Assembly: GCA_035578155.1 (NCBI GenBank)
Contig: JAPWDM010000012.1
Location: 16,775,619-16,839,618 of the forward strand
Direction of reading: 5' to 3'
From: Brachynemurus nebulosus
Taxonomy: Eukaryota; Arthropoda; Insecta; Neuroptera; Myrmeleontidae
Length of the DNA stretch: 64,000 nucleotides
Part shown: positions 25,503 through 33,087 of the stretch, one piece after another
How positions within the stretch are numbered: the first letter of the stretch is position 1
How the letters are laid out: the number at the start of each line of letters is the position of its first letter
Notes under the pieces: model-generated
The model's input: only the letters and a program-made list of their open reading frames with translations
Told to the model about the DNA's origin: nothing
The model's database searches: none
Position numbers and translations under genes: made by a program

Positions 25503-25994
25503 GTAATTAATTCTTGGCTAGAATCTGGTCGAATAAATTTAGCATGGCGGAAGATTCGAAAATAAAATGAAGTCATATATAAATTGACTTCTAACAAAAT
25601 TACAATTCAGCAGAAAAAAAATTCCTATGATCACGTAAATATTTTCATATTGTACCAAAAAATGATTGTACGAATCCAACTTGTTTAAGATTTGCAAAAT
25701 AAAAATTTTGAGTCTCAAATTGAGATTTCCAATTAAAATTGTAACAATATGTCTTGGTAAAAGCGTTCAAAAAATTATAGTCTATGATCACCTTTACAAA
25801 CATTCATCACTTCACATTAATTTAGAAGAAAACAATTCCTCAAGTGCGTGTTAATCACGCATTAAGTTAAGTGTTCGTAGTCAGTAGTTTACATTTTTTA
25901 TAATTCTCAAAAAAAAAAAATATTTCTTGCTTTGATTTAGTATTAAAGTTAGCCTTCAATTTGTTAATAACTTTCTGAACCTTTTGTTTTCAAA
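25503..25994. other. AT-rich left flank of the long inverted-repeat element
   Basis: No gene recognised. The homology between the two arms fades out near 25,995, within a run of T. Confidence 0.45.
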
Positions 25995-26039
25995 CATGTT
26001 TTTTTTTTTTTAAATGCGGTATAGTAAGGATTTATAAGT

Positions 26040-27400
26040 AGAATAGCTAGGCCGGTACGGTGACACCGTAGAACCCCAATTTTCCGGACTACTTTTTTGA
26101 CGATGTTAAGAACCGTGTAGTTTGGGGTCCTACTGTACCTAGAGTATGAATTGATCTCTGACCCGGCACGTACCAAGTACATGTATTTAAAATTTGTTGT
26201 TGACATTTGACCCCAACACTCGCTCATACTGTTGGCCTTGAAATTCCTAAGAGGTGAGTCATCACCAGCAACCAAATTAATTTATGTTAACCCATTATGC
26301 GTCATCACAATTTACTTATCACAATTTGGTTTTGTGTTAACCCATTATGCGCCGGCACTAATGTAGTTTTTGAATGCAAACCTAACGCATGCGCAGACTG
26401 AATTTAAGTACACGACGCATGCGCAGACTGAATTTTAGGTTACAATTTGATAGATGGGGTACACTACCGCGTCAAAAATGTGGGGTTACCCTAACTCGGG
26501 GGGTGGCCCCAAACTTTTGACGCCGTACTGTACTTAAATTTTTGGTACACTGCCGTGTCAAAAGTGCGGGCCCCCCTGACCAAAAAGGTATCCGATCACT
26601 TTTTTAAGCGTACTGTACGTGCAAACCTTGGCCCCAACACGCGCTTGCCTTAATTACATCATCTTAAACGAACTATCACGTCAAAAAATGTGGGGAATAC
26701 CCTAACTCGGGGGTGGCCCCAAATTTTTGACGCCGTACTGTACTTAAATTTTTGGTACACTGCCGTGTCAAAAGTGCGGGCCCCCCTGAGCAAAAAGGTA
26801 TCCGATCACTTTTTGAAGCGTACTGTGCTTATTACGTGCAAATCTTGGCCTCACTTAACTGCGTCATCTTAAATTGGGTGCGGTCGCTAACGATAAATTT
26901 TGTCGGGGGCGCACTGTACCAAGCGCTAGATTTTAAGATTAGACTCCGGGGTCCAGATTTCTGACCGCTACTGTACTGTAAATCGAGTGTCTACTGTACT
27001 TTTCAACAAGTTTAAGCCTGTTTTCAGCAAAGTCAGCACTTTTTTAATTTGTTTATTTATATAAGTTTTAATTTAAAAAAAATGTTTATTTAAGATTTTG
27101 ATGACTCAGCAATTTTTTTGTTTGGATTTCAAATACGAAATAGTCTTCTTGGAATTTTTAATTTATGGCCTGATTGTTGAATTATAATTATAGTATGATT
27201 CATACAAGCGGGGATTTTTGTTATATTTGTTTATTTATATAATAATTTTGGATCATGTAATAATTTTAAAATTGTTTATTTAAGATTGGGAGGCCGCTAA
27301 ATTTTGTGGGGGCACTGTACCAAGCGCTACCGCAAAACTAACTTCAGACTCCAGGGTCCAGATGTCTGACCGCTACTGTACTGCCGGAAATTTGGGTGTC
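26040..27400. repeat. GC-richer outer zone with TACTGTAC-type iterated motifs (left arm)
   Basis: TACTGTAC, CACTGTACC and close variants occur about ten times, near 26,144, 26,526, 26,608, 26,727, 26,819, 26,916, 26,970, 26,990, 27,311 and 27,372. A block of about 200 bp starting GTCAAAAATGTGGGG at 26,470 is directly repeated from 26,671. The motif CGCATGCGCAGACTGAATTT occurs twice near 26,384-26,434. The right arm holds the mirror image. The arrangement is what a protein-binding terminus might look like, which is an inference. Confidence 0.6.
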
Positions 27401-28486
27401 AACTGTAACTCAGGGGTTTTTTTTGTATATTTAACCTTGAAAAATTCCAGGAATTTTTATCAGTTTTAACATAAACAAACAACCAATAATTAAATGTTTG
27501 TTTTAGCTGAATTTTGATCGTAAGACTCATATAAGGAGTTTTTTTGGTATAAGAAAGATGACGTCATGGAATATTAATGAGTTAAAAAATTGTTTAGTAA
27601 AAAATATCACCCATTGTAGGCCTCAAGCAAGAAATTATTTTTATCAGTTTTAATACTTTAACATTTAACCTACAGTGACCAATTTTTTAGTTAACTAACA
27701 GAAGTTCTTGAAATTTTAACAAGTTACAAAAAATATTACTTCTTATGGTGCACAACATTTTTGAATTTGACTGTAGCACAAAACTGTTTCTATATCAAAC
27801 GAAAATTATCTGAAATAATTCAGTATGTACATATGTATAGACTCTGTATATTAAAAATATTTTATGTATACACTCTGTATATTGAGAATAAGAAAGAAAA
27901 TTTGTATATAATTTTAATTTTTATGAATACTAGTAAACGAATTGTATAGCCATTTATGAATAAGTATTAAATCTAATTATAAAATAATTTATAAATATTG
28001 CAAAAAATTTGTTTAATCAGCAAAATCAATGTATATCATTTTAATACTGATACATATTTATATTAGGGTATAATAGTATTGTATTTAACATTTTTAAACA
28101 GAATAAAAGTTCAATTTTTGGTTTTAAATTACTATAAGTTAAACACGTCGCTTAATATAAAAAAGATAACAGCATTGAGTTTTACTAAATTTTTAAGTCT
28201 GTAAAATCAAAATTTTTTATTTACTAGACTAGAACATTTTGAATTTGCTACTCTATCATTAACATACAAATAATATTATGTATATATAACGGGTGTATAT
28301 TTAGTATTTTTAGTAAATATTTTAGTATACAGGGTGTATCATGAAATATGCTTTTCAATTAGAACAATAAATTTCATAAGATTTTTGTTAATACTCTTAT
28401 AGGTTAACGAAAGAAACTTTTTGCTGTAAAAAATAGGGGAATGAAGGGTAATAATTAAATAAAACGCACATATTTTTTTTTTTAAT
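27401..28486. other. Non-coding middle of the left arm
   Basis: AT-rich sequence mirrored at about 34,380-35,460. The frame at 27,761-27,949 is repeated in the other arm only because the DNA is. Its start and composition give no support for a gene. Near 28,327 the sequence TATACAGGGTGTATCATG resembles a common MITE terminus. Confidence 0.5.
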
Positions 28487-28492
28487 TTTATT
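28487..28492 (-). terminator. Polyadenylation signal for the left 161-residue gene
   Basis: AATAAA on the minus strand, about 60 bp past the stop codon. Another AATAAA overlaps the stop codon itself. The mirror site is 34,374-34,379. Confidence 0.55.
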
Positions 28493-28547
28493 TATAGAAT
28501 ATGTATACAAAAAATTAAATTGCTTAAATCTATATATTACTTAAAAT

Positions 28548-29033
28548 CTATTTATTTTCCATATAAAAATTTTTTAAAAGAATACAATTTTCTAATGAAC
28601 AAATTTTATCTGAATGAAGCATACAGCGTCTTGAATAATATTCATCTCGCAGAATGGAAATCTTCGGTACATCAAATATTTCTTCCAAATTCAAAATCCA
28701 CGGCTGGTTTTCGGTACCATCAAACAAACTTGATATCCATTTCTTCTTTTCACCACCCTTGACGTATATAACATCATACTTCTTTAATATAGGTTTCAAT
28801 ATGGTATGAAGTTTTTTGTATGGAATAAATCCATACGACCAAGGTATCCCATGCCAATTTCGGTAAAGCCAACTGGCTACTCGTTGATATTTCTTCGGCA
28901 ACTCGTTGAAATCAAACGGTGCGTCGAATATAAGATGTAATATATCATCCGAATTTTCTGCAGCAATACCAACTTCTTTAAAATAAAATTCGTTGTTAGC
29001 TCCTTGATAGCCTTGTATGTCAAGAAACGCCAT
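28548..29033 (-). CDS. 161-residue DIQGY-type protein, left-arm copy
   Basis: The product is identical to that of 33,833-34,318. N-terminal D5-x-Q7-G8 and KEVGI (19-23) are followed by FDAPFDFNELP (36-46), a WLYRNWHGIPW block (55-65), YVKGGEKKKWI (90-100) and a C-terminal C137-x2-H140-x4-C145 with C150. This spacing resembles a recurrent group of small uncharacterised proteins that I associate with arthropod mobile DNA. A nuclease or RNase H-like fold with a metal site is a guess. The start is fixed by the promoter: a TATA box and Inr lie 47-54 and 19-24 bp upstream. The reading frame is intact although this copy duplicates the one in the other arm. Confidence 0.85.
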   Translation of the reverse strand: MAFLDIQGYQGANNEFYFKEVGIAAENSDDILHLIFDAPFDFNELPKKYQRVASWLYRNWHGIPWSYGFIPYKKLHTILKPILKKYDVIYVKGGEKKKWISSLFDGTENQPWILNLEEIFDVPKISILRDEYYSRRCMLHSDKICSLENCILLKNFYMENK

Positions 29034-29051
29034 TTTTTACCGCCACCGTAG

Positions 29052-29087
29052 AACTGAAATTATTCACACAATCCACAACTTTATATA
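29052..29087 (-). promoter_or_regulatory. Core promoter of the left 161-residue gene
   Basis: On the minus strand TATATAAA (29,080-29,087) is followed by TCAGTT (29,052-29,057), with about 32 bp from the start of the TATA box to the Inr adenine. This is textbook arthropod spacing. It is mirrored at 33,779-33,814. Confidence 0.8.
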
Positions 29088-29196
29088 GAATAATTAAAAG
29101 TGGTGGGGGTAGTTAGTTAATTTGTGGAACGTATTCGAAAATGGCTATTAATAGCTATTGCTAGTTTACCATCAAATTACAAACTGTTAATAATAT

Positions 29197-29373
29197 TTAG
29201 CACATTTGTGAGTACCAGGTTCTTTTCACTTTAAGACCTAGTGATTTAAGGAATGCTAAATTTTCAGGTGAAATGTGTTGTTGCTCAAAAGTTTTACGTT
29301 TAATGATCTTAGGTTTCGAAAGTCCTTTGCTAGGTTCTCTAGCGGTGGACTGCGCTGAATTGTAAATTAACAT
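29197..29373 (-). CDS. 58-residue basic protein, left-arm copy
   Basis: The product is identical to the right-arm copy. It begins at the first ATG (29,373) of a longer open frame. The protein is rich in Lys and Arg, with KPKIIKRKTF near residues 20-29 and the C-terminal block ISPENLAFLKSLGLKVKR (34-51). The short helix FLKSLGLKV after a basic linker is the most distinctive part. I do not recognise the family; a nucleic-acid-binding role is suggested only by charge. A TATAAAAT box on this strand at 29,482-29,489 could drive it. It lies between the Pro-rich frame and the 161-residue gene on the same strand. Confidence 0.65.
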   Translation of the reverse strand: MLIYNSAQSTAREPSKGLSKPKIIKRKTFEQQHISPENLAFLKSLGLKVKRTWYSQMC

Positions 29374-29493
29374 GATTCCAAAATGTAATTGTTTTACCAC
29401 GAAAGTATAATTTTCAACGAAAGAGATGTTAACTCTTTGACAACCACCGGTAAATAGATAATATTTTATGTAAGTTCAACTATTTTATACCCT

Positions 29494-29777
29494 TCAACCA
29501 TGATAAGGTGTATAAGCTGGAGTATAACTCAGCAAATTATATAGCGGTGGTGACGTAACACACAAATGCGGTGGTTGTGTTGCGTTTGTGGCGGTGGCGG
29601 TGTTTGTGTGGTGGTGGCGGTGGTGTTTGTGTGGCGGTGGCGGTGGTGTTTGTGTGGTGGCGGCGGTGGTGTTTGTGTGGCGGTGGTATTTGTATGGTGG
29701 TTTCGGTGGTTGTGTGGTGGTTGTGGGGGTGGCGGGGTAGCAGCGGTGTTTGCGGCTGACGTGCACAACTTTATCAT
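29494..29777 (-). pseudogene. Pro/Thr/His-rich frame, left-arm copy, frameshifted
   Basis: The counterpart of 33,088-33,372. One cytosine of a run of five is missing near 29,735, which shifts the frame after about 15 residues. If the right-arm frame is a real gene, this copy is broken. If the tract is only a repeat, the difference is simple length variation. The remaining downstream frame still ends at the same stop at 29,494. Confidence 0.5.
29568..29735 (+). repeat. GGTGGC/GTTTGTGTGGCGGTG tract (left arm)
   Basis: About 170 bp with G and T almost only on the plus strand, built from GGTGG units and the phrase GTGTTTGTGTGGCGGTGG. It is mirrored at 33,128-33,300. Two further G-rich tracts lie in the core (31,042 and 31,900). 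Confidence 0.8.
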
Positions 29778-29959
29778 TAATTCAATCGAAGCAGCAATTT
29801 ACTGTAGACAATAAATCGGTGGTGACATCTCGCGGTGTTTGTTGAACGCAATATCTAAATTAATCAATCTGGTGACGTTCCTCTTCCCTGCTCTTATGCT
29901 GGAAGATTATTAGATATCGATTTTAGATAAAATATTGGAAAATTTCGGTTACAAAATAC

Positions 29960-29995
29960 TATAAATACAACTGAATTACTAACCGGATGTCACTT
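29960..29995 (+). promoter_or_regulatory. Core promoter of Cys-rich gene 1
   Basis: TATAAATA at 29,960-29,967 and an Inr-like TCACTT at 29,990-29,995, with the adenine 32 bp from the start of the TATA box. The same arrangement occurs before gene 2. Confidence 0.75.
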
Positions 29996-30032
29996 GTTGG
30001 TTAAGTTCCAGAAGGTAAACAACAACAGCAAC

Positions 30033-30221
30033 ATGCCGATTTGTGGTATTTGTAAATTTCAACCGTCACAGTGTAAGTGTGCCTTCTACGAGTACTGTGA
30101 TAGGTGTCGAAATGAAAAACGAATTTGCATGTGTTGTAAACGATGTATGATGCCATTTCCAAACTGTGTTTGCAATTATATAAACTGTACCACATGCAAA
30201 GGCCGCTGCAATTGCAAATAA
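30033..30221 (+). CDS. 62-residue 16-cysteine protein, copy 1
   Basis: I chose the ATG at 30,033, the first after the TATA/Inr promoter. The open frame upstream of it has no ATG. The protein has 16 cysteines in four units of CxxC followed by CxC: C4/C7 with C14/C16, C22/C25 with C32/C34, C35/C38 with C45/C47, and C52/C55 with C59/C61. The gap within units is six residues, three in the last. Such a pattern suggests zinc or other thiolate metal binding, like a string of small knuckles. I know no named family with this exact layout. A second copy lies 467 bp downstream. Function unknown; a regulator or metal-binding protein is possible. Confidence 0.8.
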   Translation: MPICGICKFQPSQCKCAFYEYCDRCRNEKRICMCCKRCMMPFPNCVCNYINCTTCKGRCNCK

Positions 30222-30429
30222 TTTAGTAAAATCAATCATCTGATTGCCACATAATACATATTGACCAATTCCACGGTTGCTCAAACCAACGTAAACATTT
30301 ATTTATAAGGCAATGACCAGCGATGTAATGAGGCATAATGGATATTTTGTGTAACAGTGGAATTGGTTAATATCGATTAAATATCGATTTTTTATAAAAT
30401 ATTAGATTATTTGGTTTCAGTCAAAATAC

Positions 30430-30465
30430 TATAAATACAACTGAATTATTAACCGGATGTCATTT
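30430..30465 (+). promoter_or_regulatory. Core promoter of Cys-rich gene 2
   Basis: TATAAATA at 30,430-30,437 and TCATTT at 30,460-30,465, duplicated from gene 1 with the surrounding AACCGGATGTCA element. The duplicated unit therefore includes the promoter. Confidence 0.75.
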
Positions 30466-30499
30466 GTTGGTTAAGTTCCAGAAAGTAAACAAAAACAAC

Positions 30500-30688
30500 A
30501 TGCCGATTTGTGGTATTTGTAAATTTCAACCACCACAGTGTAAGTGTTCCTTCCCCGAGTATTGTGATAGGTGTCGAAACGAAAAACGAATTTGCATGTG
30601 TTGTAAACGATGTATGATGCCATTTCCAAACTGTGTTTGCAATTATGTAAACTGTCCCACATGTAAAAGCCGCTGCAATTGCGAATAA
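30500..30688 (+). CDS. 62-residue 16-cysteine protein, copy 2
   Basis: A tandem paralogue of 30,033-30,221. All 16 cysteines are in the same positions and only a handful of residues differ, for example SFPEY for AFYEY near residues 17-21 and a terminal Glu for Lys. Upstream DNA is duplicated to include the TATA box and Inr. Downstream DNA is also related, both copies being followed by ATTGACCAATTCCACGGTTG. Retention of every cysteine argues that both copies are or were functional. A large imperfect hairpin follows. Confidence 0.8.
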   Translation: MPICGICKFQPPQCKCSFPEYCDRCRNEKRICMCCKRCMMPFPNCVCNYVNCPTCKSRCNCE

Positions 30689-30724
30689 TTTAGTAAAATC
30701 AATCACCTGATTGCCACATCATAA

Positions 30725-30905
30725 GTATTGACCAATTCCACGGTTGTTAAAACAAACATTAGCATTTATTTAGTAATGAGGTATAACGTATATTTTGAGT
30801 AACAGTGGAATTGACCAATACCTATTAATCAGTATTAAAGTTTTTGTTGAATACTCAAAATATGCATTATACCTTATTACTAAATAAATGTTAATGTTTA
30901 TTTGA
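30725..30905. repeat. Large imperfect inverted repeat in the core
   Basis: About 30,750-30,803 (with ATTTATTTAGTAATGAGGTA) is inverted at about 30,853-30,903 (with TACCTTATTACTAAATAAAT), a stem near 50 bp with a loop near 50 bp. In addition ATTGACCAATTCCAC near 30,727 pairs imperfectly with GTGGAATTGACCAAT near 30,809. It separates the Cys-rich genes from the 96-residue gene. Confidence 0.75.
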
Positions 30906-31008
30906 TATTTTCCATTGGTTGTGGTGTATAAACACTGATCATATGAAGGTGTGGTTGCTTTAGAGTAACTTAATTTGTAGCTGTGTGGGAATAAACATAC
31001 CGGTGGGG

Positions 31009-31075
31009 TAAAATGAGCAACTCAAATTTTGTAGTTGTGTTGGGGTGGTGGTGGTGGTGGTGGTTTTTGTGGTGG
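31009..31075 (+). promoter_or_regulatory. Upstream box plus GGTGG tract, 96-residue gene
   Basis: TAAAATGAGCAACTCA at 31,009-31,024 is followed by a GGTGG-rich tract (31,042-31,075). The same 16-bp box and tract recur before the zinc-finger gene, and the distance from box to ATG is 192 and 186 bp respectively. It looks like a shared promoter module. A good TATA box is not obvious here. Confidence 0.6.
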
Positions 31076-31200
31076 CAACTCATAATTTATTTAAGCGACG
31101 TGCTGTAATAGAAATTGGCAGTGTATTGGCAAAATGTCTGAACAACACGGTGTTAAGTATAAGTGATCTGTGGACCACTTTTACTGCCACTGATACAACA

Positions 31201-31491
31201 ATGGATCCGGTTTTGGAGAAGTTGAATAAACTTGGTGCTGGTAAACCATTCAAATCGCTATCTACACTCAAACCGTATGAAACGTGGAAAATTCTTGATG
31301 TACGACGCATGGAAACTCGATATGGGCCAGCGGTTGCAGTGGAACTTGCAGATGCTCAAGTGTTCCTTCCAAAACGATTCACGGATTTGGATGAGCAGAC
31401 CATGCAATGTTTACGTACAGGACAATATTTTATTACATATAAAGGAACTGATTCTAGTGGTTTTTTACATAATGTGGAATTTAGCAAGTAG
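31201..31491 (+). CDS. 96-residue small protein, possibly OB-fold/ssDNA-binding-like
   Basis: I start at ATG 31,201. The frame is open further upstream, but that part translates the GGTGG tract into a valine run and is unlikely to be used. The product has a short leader (1-23), then LKPYETWKILDVRRMETRYG (23-42), VAVEL (45-49), VFLPKRF (54-60), a short helix (61-73) and YFITYKG (76-82). Alternating strands, the TRYGPA and FLPKR motifs and the small size resemble recurrent uncharacterised proteins of arthropod mobile DNA. They are also compatible with a one-domain OB fold. That fold is an inference. AATAAA follows at 31,597. Confidence 0.75.
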   Translation: MDPVLEKLNKLGAGKPFKSLSTLKPYETWKILDVRRMETRYGPAVAVELADAQVFLPKRFTDLDEQTMQCLRTGQYFITYKGTDSSGFLHNVEFSK

Positions 31492-31596
31492 CTATCACAT
31501 GTATGATGTTTGGTGTAAGCTTAAGGAAACTGTCAGATGTGAAAATGAATTGATTTACTTTTTAATTTTAATATTGAAACGTATATTTTATTAAAA

Positions 31597-31602
31597 AATA
31601 AA
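31597..31602 (+). terminator. Polyadenylation signal of the 96-residue gene
   Basis: AATAAA about 106 bp after the stop codon, in a T-rich context. Confidence 0.55.
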
Positions 31603-31880
31603 TTATTTTACGTATAAATTCTTATATTGTTCTTATTTTACAACACATTAGAACCTCCCAAATTATATCTTGAATAATGATAAGACCCTTAGTAGGTATG
31701 GAGCCACTTGACAATGCAATGTAATTGCCTATATTCAGGAGCAAGTATGTTAATGTTGGTGTTGAGTCACCTGACACTTGCATATAGCTTTTCATTCATT
31801 TTTCTAAACTAATTTCCGAATCGAAAGAGCGTAATGGAGGCAAAATGTGTAAGCTGAATGTCAACCGCTACTCCATGGAG
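31603..31880. other. Spacer between the 96-residue and zinc-finger genes
   Basis: No further gene recognised. Confidence 0.5.
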
Positions 31881-32003
31881 TAAAATGAGCAACTCAGATG
31901 TGGTGGTTGCGGTGGCGGTGGCGGTGGTGGTGGTGGTGGCGGTTGTGGTGGCGGTGGTGGTGGTGGTGGTGGCGGCGGCGGTGGTGGTGGTGGAGTATAT
32001 AAG
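31881..32003 (+). promoter_or_regulatory. Promoter region of the zinc-finger gene
   Basis: The box TAAAATGAGCAACTCA (31,881-31,896) is followed by about 94 bp of GGTGGC repeats (31,900-31,993). TATATAAG (31,996-32,003) comes directly after the tract. A TATA box abutting the tract argues that the tract is part of the promoter. No strong Inr is seen about 31 bp downstream. Confidence 0.65.
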
Positions 32004-32066
32004 TAATCGCTAACACAATTCTGAATTAATCTTGTAAGACTAGTTGAGCTTTACACATCTATTATA

Positions 32067-33005
32067 ATGTTCGAGTGTACGCGGTGCTATAAAAGCTTCT
32101 CCCGGAAAGATTCTCTTTCACGTCATATAAGAAATACACATATGCGGGAATTTTCACCAAAAAGGTTTGAAAATAGTTACTCTCTTGATCCGCTAAAAAG
32201 ACAAACATTAGACACGGCCGATGACTTATCTAGTTATGATACCGGGAGGAATGATGTTGATGATGAATTTCTAAACAATAAAGTTGAAGAAAGGGTCAAT
32301 CCACTTGAACAAAGAATTAAAGCTGCATCAAAAGCAATTCAAACTAAATTTAATAATTTAAGAAATCAAAATAGTGTTTACACGCCCAGCGATGAGTCTA
32401 GTAACAGGGTTTTAACCACTTTTAATAATTTAAGAAATCAAAATAATGTTTACACACCCAGCGATGAGTCTAATAACAGGGTTTTAACCACTTCTGATAG
32501 TGGAACTGTTATCATTCCCAAGTTAACTACAGCTCTGCAAACTCTTTTGGATATTTTATTAATCAAAGAAACTCAAAATAAAAGTGAGGATTCTAATGAA
32601 CGAATAGCAATAAAACGTCCAGTCAATTCAACGGATCAAGAACTACTTGCTAAGCGTATCAAATACAACGACTCGGAAAATGCTAATGGGCAATCGAAAA
32701 AAATAAAATACTGGCATAATCCTAATACTTTAATAGATGAATTACGACGTTTATATGAGACTTCAGAGACTGGTGAAAAAATACTAAATATTATTCGGAG
32801 TATAGAGGAAAATAAAAACATATTGTTTAACGTTGACGATAGTGAAGCTTCAATCGAAGAGTTAGATGCTTTAAGAGAAACTACTGTCGGTCAAGAAATA
32901 TTCTCTATACTTCGTGAACTTCAAAAGGCTGATGTTATTGAGCCACTAGGTGATTATCTGGATGCAACTGATAAAGAAGATGCTAGCGATTATGATGATG
33001 ATTAA
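32067..33005 (+). CDS. 312-residue protein with an N-terminal C2H2 zinc finger
   Basis: A single C2H2 finger opens the protein: C4-x2-C7-x12-H20-x4-H25 with the usual F11 and L17. A linker rich in Asp and Ser follows. Two tandem 24-residue units start at F95 and F119 (FNNLRNQN, then YTPSDES) and are 72 bp each in DNA. Basic stretches AKRIKY (195-200) and SKKIKY (210-215) could be nuclear signals. Two related helical segments (about 224-248 and 264-287) share the pattern EL..L.ET..G..I..I.R. The tail after 300 is acidic. DNA binding is suggested by the finger; the rest is unrecognised. The last codons and the stop lie inside the right arm. Confidence 0.85.
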   Translation: MFECTRCYKSFSRKDSLSRHIRNTHMREFSPKRFENSYSLDPLKRQTLDTADDLSSYDTGRNDVDDEFLNNKVEERVNPLEQRIKAASKAIQTKFNNLRNQNSVYTPSDESSNRVLTTFNNLRNQNNVYTPSDESNNRVLTTSDSGTVIIPKLTTALQTLLDILLIKETQNKSEDSNERIAIKRPVNSTDQELLAKRIKYNDSENANGQSKKIKYWHNPNTLIDELRRLYETSETGEKILNIIRSIEENKNILFNVDDSEASIEELDALRETTVGQEIFSILRELQKADVIEPLGDYLDATDKEDASDYDDD

Positions 33006-33087
33006 TTTAGATATTGCGTTCAACAAACACCGCGAGATGTCACCACCGATTTATTGTCTACAGTAAATTGCTGCTTCGATTGAATTA

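Larger units (their letters stand above)
26033..29865. mobile_element. Left inverted arm of the 10.8-kb element
   Basis: This arm is the reverse complement of 32,999-36,804. Weak similarity continues outward to about 25,995. The arms differ at scattered bases and small indels, including an indel of about 25 bp near 26,350, so they are not an assembly mirror. The outermost 450 bp is more diverged than the inner part. It carries three minus-strand frames (29,777-29,494, 29,373-29,197 and 29,033-28,548) and a long non-coding outer zone. Confidence 0.95.
29866..32998. mobile_element. Unique core of the 10.8-kb element
   Basis: These 3,133 bp lie between the two arms and carry four plus-strand genes: two Cys-rich 62-residue genes, the 96-residue gene and the zinc-finger gene. 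The last gene ends exactly at the right arm boundary. Gene spacing is 250-580 bp, and each gene has its own upstream core promoter or repeated upstream box. No transposase, polymerase, helicase or structural gene is seen. Confidence 0.85.

Noticed and set aside
25964..26275. 103-codon minus-strand frame at the outer end of the left arm
   Set aside because: The right-arm counterpart is broken into shorter frames by indels, and composition suggests non-coding DNA.
26690..26964. Two overlapping frames of 60-70 codons in the outer left arm, repeated in the right arm
   Set aside because: They recur only because the arms are copies; they overlap the iterated-motif zone, overlap each other in different frames and have no promoter.
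28520..28762. 80-codon plus-strand frame antisense to the 161-residue gene
   Set aside because: It is the antisense shadow of a well-supported gene and starts without a promoter.
29566..29814. Val/Gly/Cys-rich open frames on the plus strand of the GGTGG tract
   Set aside because: They are shadow frames of a low-complexity tract that is open in several frames; no promoter or normal-complexity end supports them.
31045..31200. An N-terminal extension of the 96-residue protein
   Set aside because: It translates the GGTGG tract into a valine run, and the internal ATG at 31,201 starts the part of normal composition.
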